Source: Christiangramia flava JLT2011
GTDB taxonomy: Bacteria; Bacteroidota; Bacteroidia; Flavobacteriales; Flavobacteriaceae
Reading direction: 5' to 3'
Assembly (NCBI RefSeq): GCF_001951155.1
Contig: NZ_CP016359.1
Span: 3,124,001-3,188,000 of the forward strand
Length of the DNA stretch: 64,000 nucleotides
Below the pieces are notes generated by a model. It was not told the origin of the DNA. It saw only the letters and a program-made list of their open reading frames with translations, and searched no databases. This document shows positions 9,959 to 18,752 of the stretch, piece after piece (the first letter of the stretch is position 1; each line of letters opens with the position of its first letter). The translations under genes and the position numbers were made by a program.

Positions 9959-11218
9959 TTATTGCTGCTTTAGTTTTTGTAATCTTTCTTTAAAATAGTC
10001 GTCATTGCTAAGAGAATTGGCTTTTTCCGCAAACTGAATCGCGTTTTCGTCGTCGCCGGTTCTTTCATAGAATTCAGACATCGAATCGTAAACATTGGGA
10101 CTATCCGGATAAAATTCAATGCCGAATTCAAAAAACATCTTTGACTTTATGAGCTGTTCCATGTCTAAACTCATGTACCCTAAAGCATTGAGAAGTTCTT
10201 CGGGATATGGTGGAACCTGGTACCCAAAATGGTTTTCAAGCTTCTTAGCCCGGTGGCTTATGATGTCTGAAAGTTCTTCTACTGAAGTATCTGGGGAATT
10301 GAATTTGGCAGTATTCTCCATTTGGAACCAGTCAAATAGCGCAATTAACCCGTCCATGATTGAAGGAAAAGCCACGGTACCATGAATATCCCTGGGATAA
10401 AATTTCCAATTATAGGTCAATCCGTTTGCAGCGTTTTCCTTTAGCAAATTCGAGAATTCGATATTAGACCTGGCGAATACCGTAAAATTGGTCGTATCCT
10501 GCATGACATTTTCCAGGCTTATGTTGGGATTTTGCATGTCTAATTGGCCATTTAAGGACATAAACAGATTTTTTCCAGCATAATTATTTTGGGCTAATTT
10601 TACTTTTGATTCCTTTAGCAATTTTTGGGCATCCCAATCCAGGCTAGGGTCGATCGCCAGATAATTGGTGAATAAATCGGGATGTTTTACCAAGGTATTC
10701 AGCGTAAACAAACCTCCATATGAGTGGCCGATCAATGTTCGATAAGTCGTAACCGGATATTTTTGATCTATAAAAGGAAAGAGTTCTTCTTCCAGAAAAG
10801 CAGTAAAATTTTCAGCTTGACCATTTTCTTCAGGAAAGGAATTGCCATATTTCTCAGTGATTTCCGAAATTGTGAGGTCTCGTGTTCGATGCGTTGCATT
10901 CGAGATACCTACCAGGATCATTTCAGGAGTAAAACCACCGCTATAAAAGTTCTGGAAATTTTTAACTGTAGGTAACAGGACTTCTCCGTCAAGAATATAT
11001 GCTACAGGATATTTTTTATTGGCCTTCGGATTATAATCAGCCGGAAACTGAATATAGATTTTTCGGTATTCGGAAAGACGTTCAGAATAAAGACTGTCTA
11101 GAATCCCAGTTTTTTCAAGATATTTTTGTTGGTTAGTATTTTGAGAAACTCCCGGAAAATGCAGTATGACGCAGCATCCAATATAGATTAGGAGCCTTAA
11201 ATTTCGATTACTTTTCAT
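9959..11218 (-). CDS. Secreted esterase (Fes/IroE-like alpha/beta hydrolase) with C-terminal TPR-like tail
   Basis: A 419-residue protein with a signal peptide (residues 1-~25). The hydrolase domain contains PVAYILDGE and the nucleophile elbow LIGHSYGGLF (Ser near residue 165). An acidic residue (AIDPSLDWD) follows, and a late His occurs in RDIHGTVAFPS. This arrangement fits the putative esterase family that includes enterobactin esterases and esterase D-like enzymes. The last ~70 residues read like one or two TPR units (VYDSMSEFYERTGDDENAIQ). Substrate unknown; periplasmic or surface location is likely. Confidence 0.75.
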   Translation of the reverse strand: MKSNRNLRLLIYIGCCVILHFPGVSQNTNQQKYLEKTGILDSLYSERLSEYRKIYIQFPADYNPKANKKYPVAYILDGEVLLPTVKNFQNFYSGGFTPEMILVGISNATHRTRDLTISEITEKYGNSFPEENGQAENFTAFLEEELFPFIDQKYPVTTYRTLIGHSYGGLFTLNTLVKHPDLFTNYLAIDPSLDWDAQKLLKESKVKLAQNNYAGKNLFMSLNGQLDMQNPNISLENVMQDTTNFTVFARSNIEFSNLLKENAANGLTYNWKFYPRDIHGTVAFPSIMDGLIALFDWFQMENTAKFNSPDTSVEELSDIISHRAKKLENHFGYQVPPYPEELLNALGYMSLDMEQLIKSKMFFEFGIEFYPDSPNVYDSMSEFYERTGDDENAIQFAEKANSLSNDDYFKERLQKLKQQ

Positions 11219-11451
11219 CTATTTCATAAAAATTTTCCAGCAAGGATTGGGTTAGGGGCAGAGTGCTTATTTCTACTAATGTTCAGAGAGTAATATACTT
11301 ATAAAATTGAAATTAGACTCGAATGGGAATTAGGCGAGATACATTCAAAATCAATTTATCAAATTATTTTAGGTTAAGACGTTATTACAGGATTGTTTTT
11401 TTATTTTCGCGGACTTCAATCATTTTCAACCTTAACAGAAAAAGTAAATTA

Positions 11452-12024
11452 ATGTTTAGAAAAATTAGTGTAATAGCCTTATTTGCTATCATCATCCAAT
11501 CTGCTAACGCGCAGGAATCATCATCTGCCGAAAAAAATTCCCAATTTGGATTTACTTCCGGATTCATTACTTCCAAATTTGATTTAGCCAATGTAGGCCA
11601 GATTAAGGAAAAATATAATCCAGGAGGCCATGATGGCGATGGAATTTATCTGGGTTTGACTTTCGATACGGGGTTTAATGAGAACTTTGGTTTAACTTCG
11701 GAATTGCTATATGCAAAACTCGACGATTCAGATCGATACCTTTTGTCCACTGCCCTGAATTATCGTCTTTTTAATTCAAATTTGTTTGCTCTTGGTGGCC
11801 TGGAATTGAATTATTTGGGTAGCGCACCAAAAAATTCTTTGGGAGAAGAGAATGTGAACAGGGCAGGTCTTAACGGCTTAGGTGGGTTAGAATACCGCTT
11901 TACCAAAAACTTATCGGTCTACGCAAATTTCAGCACGGAATTCACCAATCGCCTCCAGGGAGATGATGGAGATTCTAATCACGGATACCATAACGGCAGG
12001 CTCGGGATAAAATTTAAATTATAG
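11452..12024 (+). CDS. Outer-membrane beta-barrel (porin-like) protein
   Basis: A 190-residue protein with a signal peptide (MFRKISVIALFAIIIQSANA, cleavage after AQA-like site). It is followed by alternating amphipathic strands rich in F, Y and G, ending in a strand with terminal hydrophobic residues (GRLGIKFKL), as in small 8-stranded barrels. The frame extends upstream to 11323, but the ATG at 11452 begins the signal peptide and is preferred. A strong terminator follows directly. The gene is convergent with the minus-strand genes to its right. Confidence 0.7.
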   Translation: MFRKISVIALFAIIIQSANAQESSSAEKNSQFGFTSGFITSKFDLANVGQIKEKYNPGGHDGDGIYLGLTFDTGFNENFGLTSELLYAKLDDSDRYLLSTALNYRLFNSNLFALGGLELNYLGSAPKNSLGEENVNRAGLNGLGGLEYRFTKNLSVYANFSTEFTNRLQGDDGDSNHGYHNGRLGIKFKL

Positions 12025-12025
12025 T

Positions 12026-12055
12026 AAAAAAGCAGGTTAATATACCTGCTTTTTT
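12026..12055 (+). terminator. Intrinsic terminator (bidirectional)
   Basis: A 12-bp perfect stem (AAAAAAGCAGGT pairing with ACCTGCTTTTTT) with a 6-nt loop. It follows the beta-barrel gene's stop codon immediately and ends in a T run. By symmetry it could also stop minus-strand transcription from 12123. Confidence 0.85.
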
Positions 12056-12122
12056 ATTTACCGCTTCAGGTCACGCAGACCTTTCCGTTTGTATCTGTAT
12101 AAACTGCGTAGGAAATCAACTC

Positions 12123-12305
12123 TTAGGAAGTTTTGATTTTTCTTCTTTTCATCAGGGCAAATAGCATGAGACCAATCCCAATTCCCATGAATATTCCATT
12201 ATAAAAATCGGGGATTTCGAAAAAATGCCAAATTATTTGAGATAGAGCGATTAATAGTAAACCTATGGAACTTAATTGTAATAATTGAATTTTTTTGTTT
12301 TCCAT
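12123..12305 (-). CDS. Small two-helix membrane protein
   Basis: A 60-residue protein with two hydrophobic segments (residues ~9-26 and 34-51) and a basic tail (KRRKIKTS). This is a common form among unassigned flavobacterial membrane proteins. It has an ATG start and no close operon partner. Function unknown. Confidence 0.5.
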   Translation of the reverse strand: MENKKIQLLQLSSIGLLLIALSQIIWHFFEIPDFYNGIFMGIGIGLMLFALMKRRKIKTS

Positions 12306-12509
12306 TTTTATAGAAATTGATTGATGTAAATTAGTACAATTATTTATTCTTTGCAGGGATAAAACGGAATAATTTCGACTATTATTGAGAATAAATTATT
12401 GTCCCTTGAAAGGTTGAAAGATCAATATTTATTCTAACGCTTTGGTTTGTAAAATTTTAGGCTGTTTATTTTTGAAACCGGTTGGTAATAACTGATGTTG
12501 GTGATTGTA

Positions 12510-13199
12510 TCAATTCTGCCAGAATATTTTTGTAATCCATTCCGAAATAAGATGATCTTTATTTAAATAAATCAGTGTAAGCCCAATCGTATCGCTAAAT
12601 CCATGCACCAAGACGAGCAGAAGCAAATTTTGCCGGTTTTTACAGAATAGTATGGATATCAAAAACGACCATAAAAACACGGAGATGACTCCTACCAAAC
12701 CTTGATAAGCATGGGAAACTCCAAAATATATTGAGGTGATGAATGCTGCTAACAACCAGGATTTATGGATGTTTCCAAATAATTCTGCCAGACTTTTCAT
12801 ATAGAAACCTCTAAATAAAAATTCCTCTCCAAAGGCGGCGAAAACCCACATAACAATCATTAAAATGCTATACCCAAGTAAGTTTCCTCTAATATCTTCT
12901 ACGGAAGATAAATCAAAGTTTCCAAAATAATGCTGAAGGATCGGATCTATAAAAATTCCGAAAGCGATAAAAATTAGTGCCGTTAAAAAAATACTCTGAA
13001 TAAGCGTTTTTCTGGTAATCTTCTTTCCCATGCCAAATTTTGACCAGTTGAAATTACTGGACCATAGTAGTAAAACGGCGACTCCCAACCCAAAGAAGTA
13101 CACGAAATTACGATCTATAAAACCGAAAAGAGGAGCAATGAGCATGGTTAATACAGCCATGTAGCGCTTCGTTAAAAGATGGTATATTTTAGTTTTCAT
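12510..13199 (-). CDS. CPBP-family intramembrane metalloprotease
   Basis: A 229-residue polytopic membrane protein with the CPBP (CAAX protease/bacteriocin-processing) motifs: EEFLFRGF (the EExxxR motif, residues ~123-130), a conserved His in VSHAYQG, and HGFSDT near the C-terminus. Family members cleave substrates within the membrane, and some process bacteriocins or signal peptides. It lies 8 bp downstream of the metallophosphoesterase on the same strand, so the two form an operon. Target unknown. Confidence 0.85.
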   Translation of the reverse strand: MKTKIYHLLTKRYMAVLTMLIAPLFGFIDRNFVYFFGLGVAVLLLWSSNFNWSKFGMGKKITRKTLIQSIFLTALIFIAFGIFIDPILQHYFGNFDLSSVEDIRGNLLGYSILMIVMWVFAAFGEEFLFRGFYMKSLAELFGNIHKSWLLAAFITSIYFGVSHAYQGLVGVISVFLWSFLISILFCKNRQNLLLLVLVHGFSDTIGLTLIYLNKDHLISEWITKIFWQN

Positions 13200-13207
13200 A
13201 AGATGTT

Positions 13208-14380
13208 TTATAATTTTATTCGCTCCCCGTTTCCTTTGAGCCTGAAATAATTTTCAGTAGTTATTAATAAGCCTTCAGAGTCTTTGCTGGGCCAGTTTTT
13301 ATTATAGTCCTTAGGATGTTTTACATCGATAGCAATTACTTTTCCATCATACAATTTGTTAACCCGCCATTGAATGGTATGCCCTACAATAATTGCTGTT
13401 GCGTCAAACATTTTCAATCCTTTTTCAACGTCTTCCTGGGATAGATCATCTTTAAAATAACCTCTGTACCAACATATTCCTTTTCTATTGGAAATAATTA
13501 ATTGTTCTACAGTTTCTTCGGGTTTGGGATAATAAGACTTGGAATAGTTTTGGCGATTAATTTGATTCACTTCCTCCAGAGTGATATCATACTGTGCCAT
13601 CTCAGGATGTATTCCTCCATGAGCGAATAAATGGCCATTAATGCGCTCCATTGAATTTTTTGAGGCCATCCATCTGCCTATAAACGAGCGTTTATTATAA
13701 AGCTCATGGTGTTGTTTTTCCAGAATTGACGCAACGGCATAATACTTATAGGAAGCAGATTGATATTTTCCCTGCATATTATACAGTTCGTGATTTCCTA
13801 TAATAAAGTGTACCTGTCCACCTTGTTCTTTTGCTTCCTGCTCTAATTTATAAATGAACCATAGCACCTGAGTCGTTGAGAAACCTCTGTCTACAAAATC
13901 ACCAACTAGCACAAGATGGCCTTGATCAAAAGTCCAGTTTAATTGGTGATCAATCACTTTATGGGTGATCAGAAAATCTCGAAAAGTCTTGTAACCGCTT
14001 TCTATATCTGAAATTGCCAATATGGGCTGGTTATCTGAATAAGAAGATGCTGGCACTTCAAAATCTGAAGTAAGTTCAAAACTAAAGCTTGAGGAATCTA
14101 AAGGGAACTTACAGCTTAGTGGGACTGTTGCATTAGCTGAATGAATGGTTTGCTCCAGGTAGAAACCGTCGGTTTTATTTCCGCGGATATAGTTTACAGT
14201 GAGGCTGCTGTCTGAATCGTAAAATACGTAAGGTCCTTCCTTTTCCAAATTTACATTCAACGGGTTGTTTCCATATTCCAGGCTTCCGTTTAAAGAAATG
14301 ACTACTATGATCCCGATGATTGTTAAAACCAGTATGGTTCCAAATACATTCTTGAAATAGCGTATGATTTTTTGTTTCAT
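13208..14380 (-). CDS. Membrane-anchored metallophosphoesterase (Ser/Thr phosphatase-like)
   Basis: A 390-residue protein with one N-terminal transmembrane helix (~10-30). The calcineurin-like catalytic motifs are all present: a D-containing start (AISDIESGY), GDFVDRG, GNHE, a later His (AHGGIHPEM) and GHTIQW. The expected location is periplasmic and membrane-anchored, acting on phosphate esters or phosphoproteins. A GTG at 14399-14401 would add seven residues; the ATG at 14378-14380 is more likely. It is the first gene of an operon with the CPBP protease. Confidence 0.8.
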   Translation of the reverse strand: MKQKIIRYFKNVFGTILVLTIIGIIVVISLNGSLEYGNNPLNVNLEKEGPYVFYDSDSSLTVNYIRGNKTDGFYLEQTIHSANATVPLSCKFPLDSSSFSFELTSDFEVPASSYSDNQPILAISDIESGYKTFRDFLITHKVIDHQLNWTFDQGHLVLVGDFVDRGFSTTQVLWFIYKLEQEAKEQGGQVHFIIGNHELYNMQGKYQSASYKYYAVASILEKQHHELYNKRSFIGRWMASKNSMERINGHLFAHGGIHPEMAQYDITLEEVNQINRQNYSKSYYPKPEETVEQLIISNRKGICWYRGYFKDDLSQEDVEKGLKMFDATAIIVGHTIQWRVNKLYDGKVIAIDVKHPKDYNKNWPSKDSEGLLITTENYFRLKGNGERIKL

Positions 14381-14601
14381 TTTTAATGATTTAATGTTCA
14401 CTTATTGATTGATGAGCACCAAATATATTGTGCAGTTCTGCTCTGGATAATTATTTGTGATGTACATAGGTCTATTTGTGCTGAATAATCATTCAATAGC
14501 CTTCTATATCAAACATCCCGGATAGTACGCCCTTCATCGTCAGGTAGGACTCGTTGATCACAATTCGTTTACTGCTGGGCTATTTCAACTATTTTTGCCA
14601 A

Positions 14602-15417
14602 ATGAAATCTATTTTAAGAGACAAATATCTTCCTGTTAGGGTAGTTATTTTGGGAAGTATTCTGGTGCCTTTGGCTATCACGACCTACGAGCTTATAATT
14701 CTGGGAAAGGATTCGGTTATTTTTCTTGGGGAATATCCTTCTGCAGTGGGCATCATAGTGATAATATATTATATCTTATTACTGGTAGCCGCTTTGATTT
14801 GGCTCATTAAACAATTTCAATCACTGTTGAATATTAGAAATGAAAACAGGAAAAATGAATTGCTGCATTTACAAAGTCAGGTAAATCCTCACTTCTTTTT
14901 TAATATGCTGAATAATATATATGGCCTTGTAGATAAAGACACAGCAGCAGTAAAAAAAATAATATTAAAGCTTTCCGAATTGATGCGTTACAGTATATAT
15001 GAAGGAGAAAAAAATGTTGTGACTATTTCTGAAGAAGTGACCTATCTGAAGAATTATATTGAATTACATACCATAAGATATCATAAAGAGATCACTGTCC
15101 AGTTCCATACTGCTATTGAAAAAGAAAATATTAAGATCAGGCCGCTCCTATTGATCATCTTATTGGAAAATGCTTTTAAACATGGAGTTGAAAATTTGAG
15201 GGAAAAGGCCTATGTTCATATAGATTTAAAAGTAAATCAGTCTAGTTTCATTTTTGTAATTGAAAACAATTTTGACGCTGCGGAAAGTTTAGGTCAATCG
15301 GGGATTGGTTTAAATAATCTCAAGAGAAGACTTCAATTGGCCTATCCTGAAAAGCATATGCTAAGGATTGATAAAGCAGATTCGGTGTACAAAGCCCAAC
15401 TAGAATTACAGCTATGA
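14602..15417 (+). CDS. LytS/YehU-type sensor histidine kinase
   Basis: A 271-residue membrane histidine kinase starting at the ATG of MKSILRDKYLPVR (an upstream TTG frame is disregarded). Two transmembrane segments lie at ~10-30 and 48-72. A short coiled linker is followed by the His-kinase dimerisation motif LQSQVNPHFFFNMLNNI, where His is the phospho-acceptor. The ATPase N box is LENAFKHG and a G box is SGIGLNNLKRRL. It overlaps the response regulator gene by 4 bp, so the two form a two-component system. The stimulus is unknown because there is no large extracytoplasmic domain. Confidence 0.9.
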   Translation: MKSILRDKYLPVRVVILGSILVPLAITTYELIILGKDSVIFLGEYPSAVGIIVIIYYILLLVAALIWLIKQFQSLLNIRNENRKNELLHLQSQVNPHFFFNMLNNIYGLVDKDTAAVKKIILKLSELMRYSIYEGEKNVVTISEEVTYLKNYIELHTIRYHKEITVQFHTAIEKENIKIRPLLLIILLENAFKHGVENLREKAYVHIDLKVNQSSFIFVIENNFDAAESLGQSGIGLNNLKRRLQLAYPEKHMLRIDKADSVYKAQLELQL

Positions 15418-16109
15418 CCTATTTAATTATAGACGATGAACCTATAGCCCACGACATCATTAAAGGTTATGCCGTGCTATTACCTAACATGCAATTGGCA
15501 AAGCAATGTTACGATGCTATCGAAGCCTTGGAATACCTCAGAACGCATTCAGTAGATCTCATTTTTTTAGATCTCAATATGCCAAAATTAAAAGGTTTTG
15601 ACTTTCTAAGAACTTTGCAAAATGGCCCACAAATTATTGTAACCACAGCGCATAAAGAACATGCCTTAACGGGTTATGAATTAGCGGTAGTGGATTATTT
15701 ATTGAAACCATTCAGTTTTGAGCGGTTTTTAAAAGCAGTCCATAAAGTTAACCAAGGAAAAAGTACAATTCAGCCTGGAATCTCTACAAATTCAGAAGAA
15801 AACCAGGTTTTTCTTTATAGCGATAAGAAATACACGCAGGTTAATTTGAAGGATATTTTGTTTGTGGAAGCCGCCGGAAATTATTGTAAGTTGGTTTTAA
15901 CTGAAGATCAACTATTGATCAGAGAAAAAATATCGGATGTTTTAGATTTGCTCGACGCTAAAAGATTTTTCCAGGTTCATAAATCTTTTATTGTCGCTCA
16001 AAATAAAATTGAGACCATTCAAGGTAATAGGATACAAATTAGAGAGCATCAAATTCCGATTGGAAAGAGTTATAAAAATCAAATTAAGGAATATTTAAAA
16101 TTGTCGTAA
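15414..16109 (+). CDS. LytTR-type response regulator
   Basis: A 231-residue DNA-binding response regulator. The receiver domain occupies residues ~1-115, with the acidic pair DDEP at 7-10, the phospho-acceptor Asp in DLIFLDLNMPK (~53), and the Lys in LLKPFSF. The LytTR DNA-binding domain follows (~135-231, with FVEAAGNYCKLVL and FFQVHKSFIV). Its start overlaps the kinase stop by 4 bp. Targets cannot be inferred. It is the last core gene before the cassette array. Confidence 0.92.
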   Translation: MTYLIIDDEPIAHDIIKGYAVLLPNMQLAKQCYDAIEALEYLRTHSVDLIFLDLNMPKLKGFDFLRTLQNGPQIIVTTAHKEHALTGYELAVVDYLLKPFSFERFLKAVHKVNQGKSTIQPGISTNSEENQVFLYSDKKYTQVNLKDILFVEAAGNYCKLVLTEDQLLIREKISDVLDLLDAKRFFQVHKSFIVAQNKIETIQGNRIQIREHQIPIGKSYKNQIKEYLKLS

Positions 16110-16484
16110 ATCGAGCTTCTGCGCCAGATTACGGATTAATGAAAGCGAACTGTTCAACTTTGAATTAGGTAGTTATTTTTATCGAAAAAGTTTTTACCAA
16201 AAACCTTGAGTTTATACTCCAATAACTATAAAACTTCTGCAGTACTTGTCTTTTTTTGTTAAATCACTGGAAATATGCAGCCTCCCGGAGAAGATAGCCT
16301 CAAATTCCATTAACATCGTACCATTTTCAATTGGTTTGTTAGTCAAATTAATTATTTTCTTAATAACGGTGCTATCTATTTGCGGTAACCGATTTTGTCG
16401 GTTTAAAAGGTTAGTTTCTTGGACTCTAATTTGCACTTTTCCGCGATACCCGGAATTTGAGATGAACCGCTGTTGGCCACTGAT
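16110..16484. other. Distal junction of the cassette array
   Basis: This stretch joins core DNA to the array. Up to about 16330 it has no clear gene. A minus-strand frame ending at 16212 gives a plausible C-terminus (FSGRLHISSDLTKKDKYCRS) and may be the decayed tail of a lost cassette gene. From 16331 it carries fragments of two attC families joined head to tail. Confidence 0.5.
16331..16474 (-). repeat. Chimeric/decayed attC-like element (array distal end)
   Basis: 16331-16390 matches the right-hand half of the second attC family (GGTTTGTTAGTCAA ... TAATTATTTTCTTA ... GCGGTAACC). At ~16391 it passes directly into the right-hand half of the first family (TTGTCGGTTTAAAAGG ... CCCGGAATTTGAGATGAACC), ending at the crossover GTT 16472-16474. 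Both left halves are missing. This looks like a deletion fusion between two attC sites and marks the oldest end of the array. Confidence 0.65.
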
Positions 16485-17282
16485 TTATAATAGTGATAAT
16501 GAAATTATATTGATTAAACTTCTATAAAAATTTATAAAAATCCCAATCAAAAAAATCCCAAAAATTCCAAATGCAATCGAAAACAATAGACTTTTATTGT
16601 AGAATTTTTTTATAGACAAAACGTAATATGCAATGGCCACTAATACGGCAGGGACTGTGAAAAACCATTTATTTGGAACCGGCAAATTGGTTGTTATTAA
16701 ATACAATATCGTTGTGCATAGTAAAAGTTGCGAAAAATAAATTGTCGCTAGAATTAAATGCTTTCCGAATTGTAAATTTCTTTTAATCATTATGCCTATG
16801 GAAGCAATAAACGGAATCAATATAATAAGCAGGGATTTTGAAAGATTTGAGGAAATGGAATCATATTTACTTTGAACTTCTGTAAAAGATAAATTTTCCT
16901 TCCTCATAATAATTGAAACTTTGTCTATTACTGTGGTTCCGAAATATTGAAAATTCTCATTAAAAAACCATTTAGCCGGTGTTCTAAACAAATCTGTATC
17001 GGACAAAAAAATAAAAAACAATACGTTACAAATAACAAATATTTGAAAAGGTTTTAAGAATGGAACTCTAATTCCTGAAACAATTTTTGAAGAAAGAATG
17101 CCAGGATTATTACCCATTATTTGAAAAGTTCTTAAAAGTTTAGAATCGAAATTTGTTATGGCTCCAACAGCCTGACTGAGAATATTTGTAATGGAAAAAT
17201 CTTCATCGCTAATAATTTTTTCACCACAATTATTGCAGTAGTTTCCTGAAAATTTGTTCTGACAATTTTTACAAATATTCAT
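16485..17282 (-). CDS. DUF3667-type zinc-ribbon membrane protein (cassette gene)
   Basis: A 265-residue protein beginning with a CxxC...CxxC zinc ribbon (MNICKNCQNKFSGNYCNNCG). Residues ~50-90 resemble DUF3667 (LLRTFQIMGNNPGILSSKIVSG), and four or five membrane helices follow at ~90-110, 155-170, 175-200, 205-225 and 232-255. DUF3667 proteins are common in Bacteroidota and have no established role. It is AT-rich like all cassette genes. The cassette-end repeats on its two sides no longer match each other, so this cassette may be a hybrid. Confidence 0.7.
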   Translation of the reverse strand: MNICKNCQNKFSGNYCNNCGEKIISDEDFSITNILSQAVGAITNFDSKLLRTFQIMGNNPGILSSKIVSGIRVPFLKPFQIFVICNVLFFIFLSDTDLFRTPAKWFFNENFQYFGTTVIDKVSIIMRKENLSFTEVQSKYDSISSNLSKSLLIILIPFIASIGIMIKRNLQFGKHLILATIYFSQLLLCTTILYLITTNLPVPNKWFFTVPAVLVAIAYYVLSIKKFYNKSLLFSIAFGIFGIFLIGIFINFYRSLINIISLSLL

Positions 17283-17314
17283 TTTATTTCATTTCTAAAT
17301 TTTTAAAAGCTAGC

Positions 17315-17437
17315 AACGGTCTCTGATATCGCCAGTTAACAAAGTAGGGGACGCAGATTTGTTGGCTTACCGGTTTGTTGCTTGGTTTCTAAAATCACTT
17401 TTTTTATAATATCCATAATTGGGAATGAACCGATTTT
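17315..17437 (-). repeat. attC-like site A1 (type 1, degenerate)
   Basis: This ~123-bp element separates two cassettes. It has the type 1 plan: AACGGTCTCTGATATCGCC at one end, GGGACGCAGATTTG and TTGGTTTCTAAAATCAC in the middle, and GAATGAACCG at the other end. The crossover GTT next to the following gene has become TTT, so recombination here is doubtful. The next cassette's ends still match outside the core (ACCGGCTGTAGC versus AGCTGCAATAGC). Confidence 0.7.
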
Positions 17438-17477
17438 ACCGGCTGTAGCGATAGCATTAAGTAATGTATAGAAAAAT

Positions 17478-17831
17478 TCAATTTGACTTAGTTTCTTTCA
17501 CCCGAAATTTTACAATATCTGCAATTAGATGATAAGGAATGTCTTTATCTAAAGGGAATTGAACAGATCCCTTTCCTTGTTTATATTCTGAAAGTTTTTC
17601 TTCAAATTCTTTATGTCCGGAGGGAGTAGCATATAAACCAATATGCTTATTATAGGCAGCAAAATATACTAAAGGCTTTTTATTCAATTTATATCCAGGC
17701 ATATTATATGAAATCAATTCTATTGCACCAGGAGCATTTTCTAAAATTGTAGCTCGGATTTTTTCTAGAATAATTTGAATAGGTTTTGGAAACGATTTTA
17801 TGTACTCATCAACATCTTTAAATTTTTTCAT
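17478..17831 (-). CDS. DUF1801 (YdhG-like) family protein (cassette gene)
   Basis: A 117-residue cytosolic protein whose full length fits DUF1801/YdhG (iron-chaperone-like fold). Family motifs include IRATILENAPGAIELISYNM, PLVYFAAYNKHIGLY and KGSVQFPLDKDIPY. Members are small, often mobile proteins of uncertain role. It is the only gene of its cassette and sits between two degenerate attC elements. Confidence 0.8.
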   Translation of the reverse strand: MKKFKDVDEYIKSFPKPIQIILEKIRATILENAPGAIELISYNMPGYKLNKKPLVYFAAYNKHIGLYATPSGHKEFEEKLSEYKQGKGSVQFPLDKDIPYHLIADIVKFRVKETKSN

Positions 17832-17979
17832 CTTGTTATTTAGATAGCTGAATAAATTTTCTCAAAGGTAATAATTAGCAAATAAGGTTTTTAAAATACA
17901 AGGTGCTAATTAACTGAACCTCATTGAATTGTCTGCTTATGAAAAATTGTTATTTTACTTTTTTTGAGCTATTGCAGCT

Positions 17980-18086
17980 AAGGGTTGCGATTAAGACCAG
18001 TTGGTGGAGTAAGGGACGGGGATCTGCCGGCTTATTTAAATTAAACCTTTTTTCCAGAGTACCCTATATTTGTAATATACGCTTTT
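17980..18086 (-). repeat. attC-like site A2 (degenerate)
   Basis: An attC remnant of ~107 bp: AAGGGTTGCGATTAAGACC at one end, AGTAAGGGACGGGGATCTGC and CCGGCTTA inside, and no clear GTT at the far end. It is the most diverged site of the array, consistent with an old, immobile cassette junction. Confidence 0.55.
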
Positions 18087-18108
18087 AAGTGTTGCAATTT
18101 TATCACTA

Positions 18109-18597
18109 TTATACGGCACTAATTATGGCTAGATATAGATTAGTCGCATAACCACAATAAACTAAGAGCTCATTTAATTCAAATTCTGAATTAATGTCTG
18201 CCAGCTCAATATTATAATCGTAATTCAGCTTACTCCAATTATTAACAGAATTAAGCGAAAACTGAAGGGTTTTGGATTCGTTATAAACTTCAAATTTCAC
18301 TCTATACTTGGACCTATTTTTCAATACAAAATTAAATTCCTTTCCATTTGGATTTTCTAATCGAATAATCATTTGACTTTTTAGGTTAAAAGTTATATCT
18401 CCGATATTATTGTCATTCTTGTAAATGTCAACCTTACTTGTCCAAATATTTTTAGGTTTGATTTCGATATTATTTCCGTTTAGAACCGTTTTAGCTTCAT
18501 CTGAAAACCAATTACTATAAACTAACTCACAGATTTCTTTGTCGTTTTTAGTTAATTTAAAATTTCCCTTTCCAGAACTTGATACTATTTTCATCAT
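18109..18597 (-). CDS. Hypothetical protein, possibly LURP/tubby-like (cassette gene)
   Basis: A 162-residue protein with no signal peptide. It consists of many short strands with alternating charged and hydrophobic residues (IKPKNIWTSKVDIYKNDNN, FNFVLKNRSKYRVKFEVYNE) and a hydrophobic C-terminal tail (LVYCGYATNLYLAIISAV) that could insert in a membrane. The pattern suggests a tubby/LURP-one-like beta barrel with a C-terminal helix, but that is only an impression. There are two in-frame start ATGs; the outer one was taken. Confidence 0.5.
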   Translation of the reverse strand: MMKIVSSSGKGNFKLTKNDKEICELVYSNWFSDEAKTVLNGNNIEIKPKNIWTSKVDIYKNDNNIGDITFNLKSQMIIRLENPNGKEFNFVLKNRSKYRVKFEVYNESKTLQFSLNSVNNWSKLNYDYNIELADINSEFELNELLVYCGYATNLYLAIISAV

Positions 18598-18616
18598 TCT
18601 TTAAATAATTGAGCCT

Positions 18617-18741
18617 AATGGTTACGTTCAACGACAAGTGGCGCGGAATAATGGATTTGGATTTGTCGGCTTATAGTTTGGGTTGTTAGGGAAACTAATT
18701 AGTTTTTTTCTATTAAATCCGCCATTTGTGGTAATCTTGTT
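18617..18741 (-). repeat. attC-like site A3 (degenerate)
   Basis: A ~125-bp element with AATGGTTACGTTC at one end (AAC changed to AAT), GGATTTGTCGGCTTATAG in the middle, and CCGCCATTTGTGGTAATC then GTT at 18739-18741. The core toward the amidohydrolase cassette is intact; the core toward the other cassette is mutated. Confidence 0.65.
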
Positions 18742-18752
18742 GTACGCAGTTT

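Noticed and set aside
16212..16436. A 74-codon frame at the array's distal end as a real gene.
   Set aside because: It runs across an attC fragment; only its last ~35 codons look protein-like, so at most it is a remnant.
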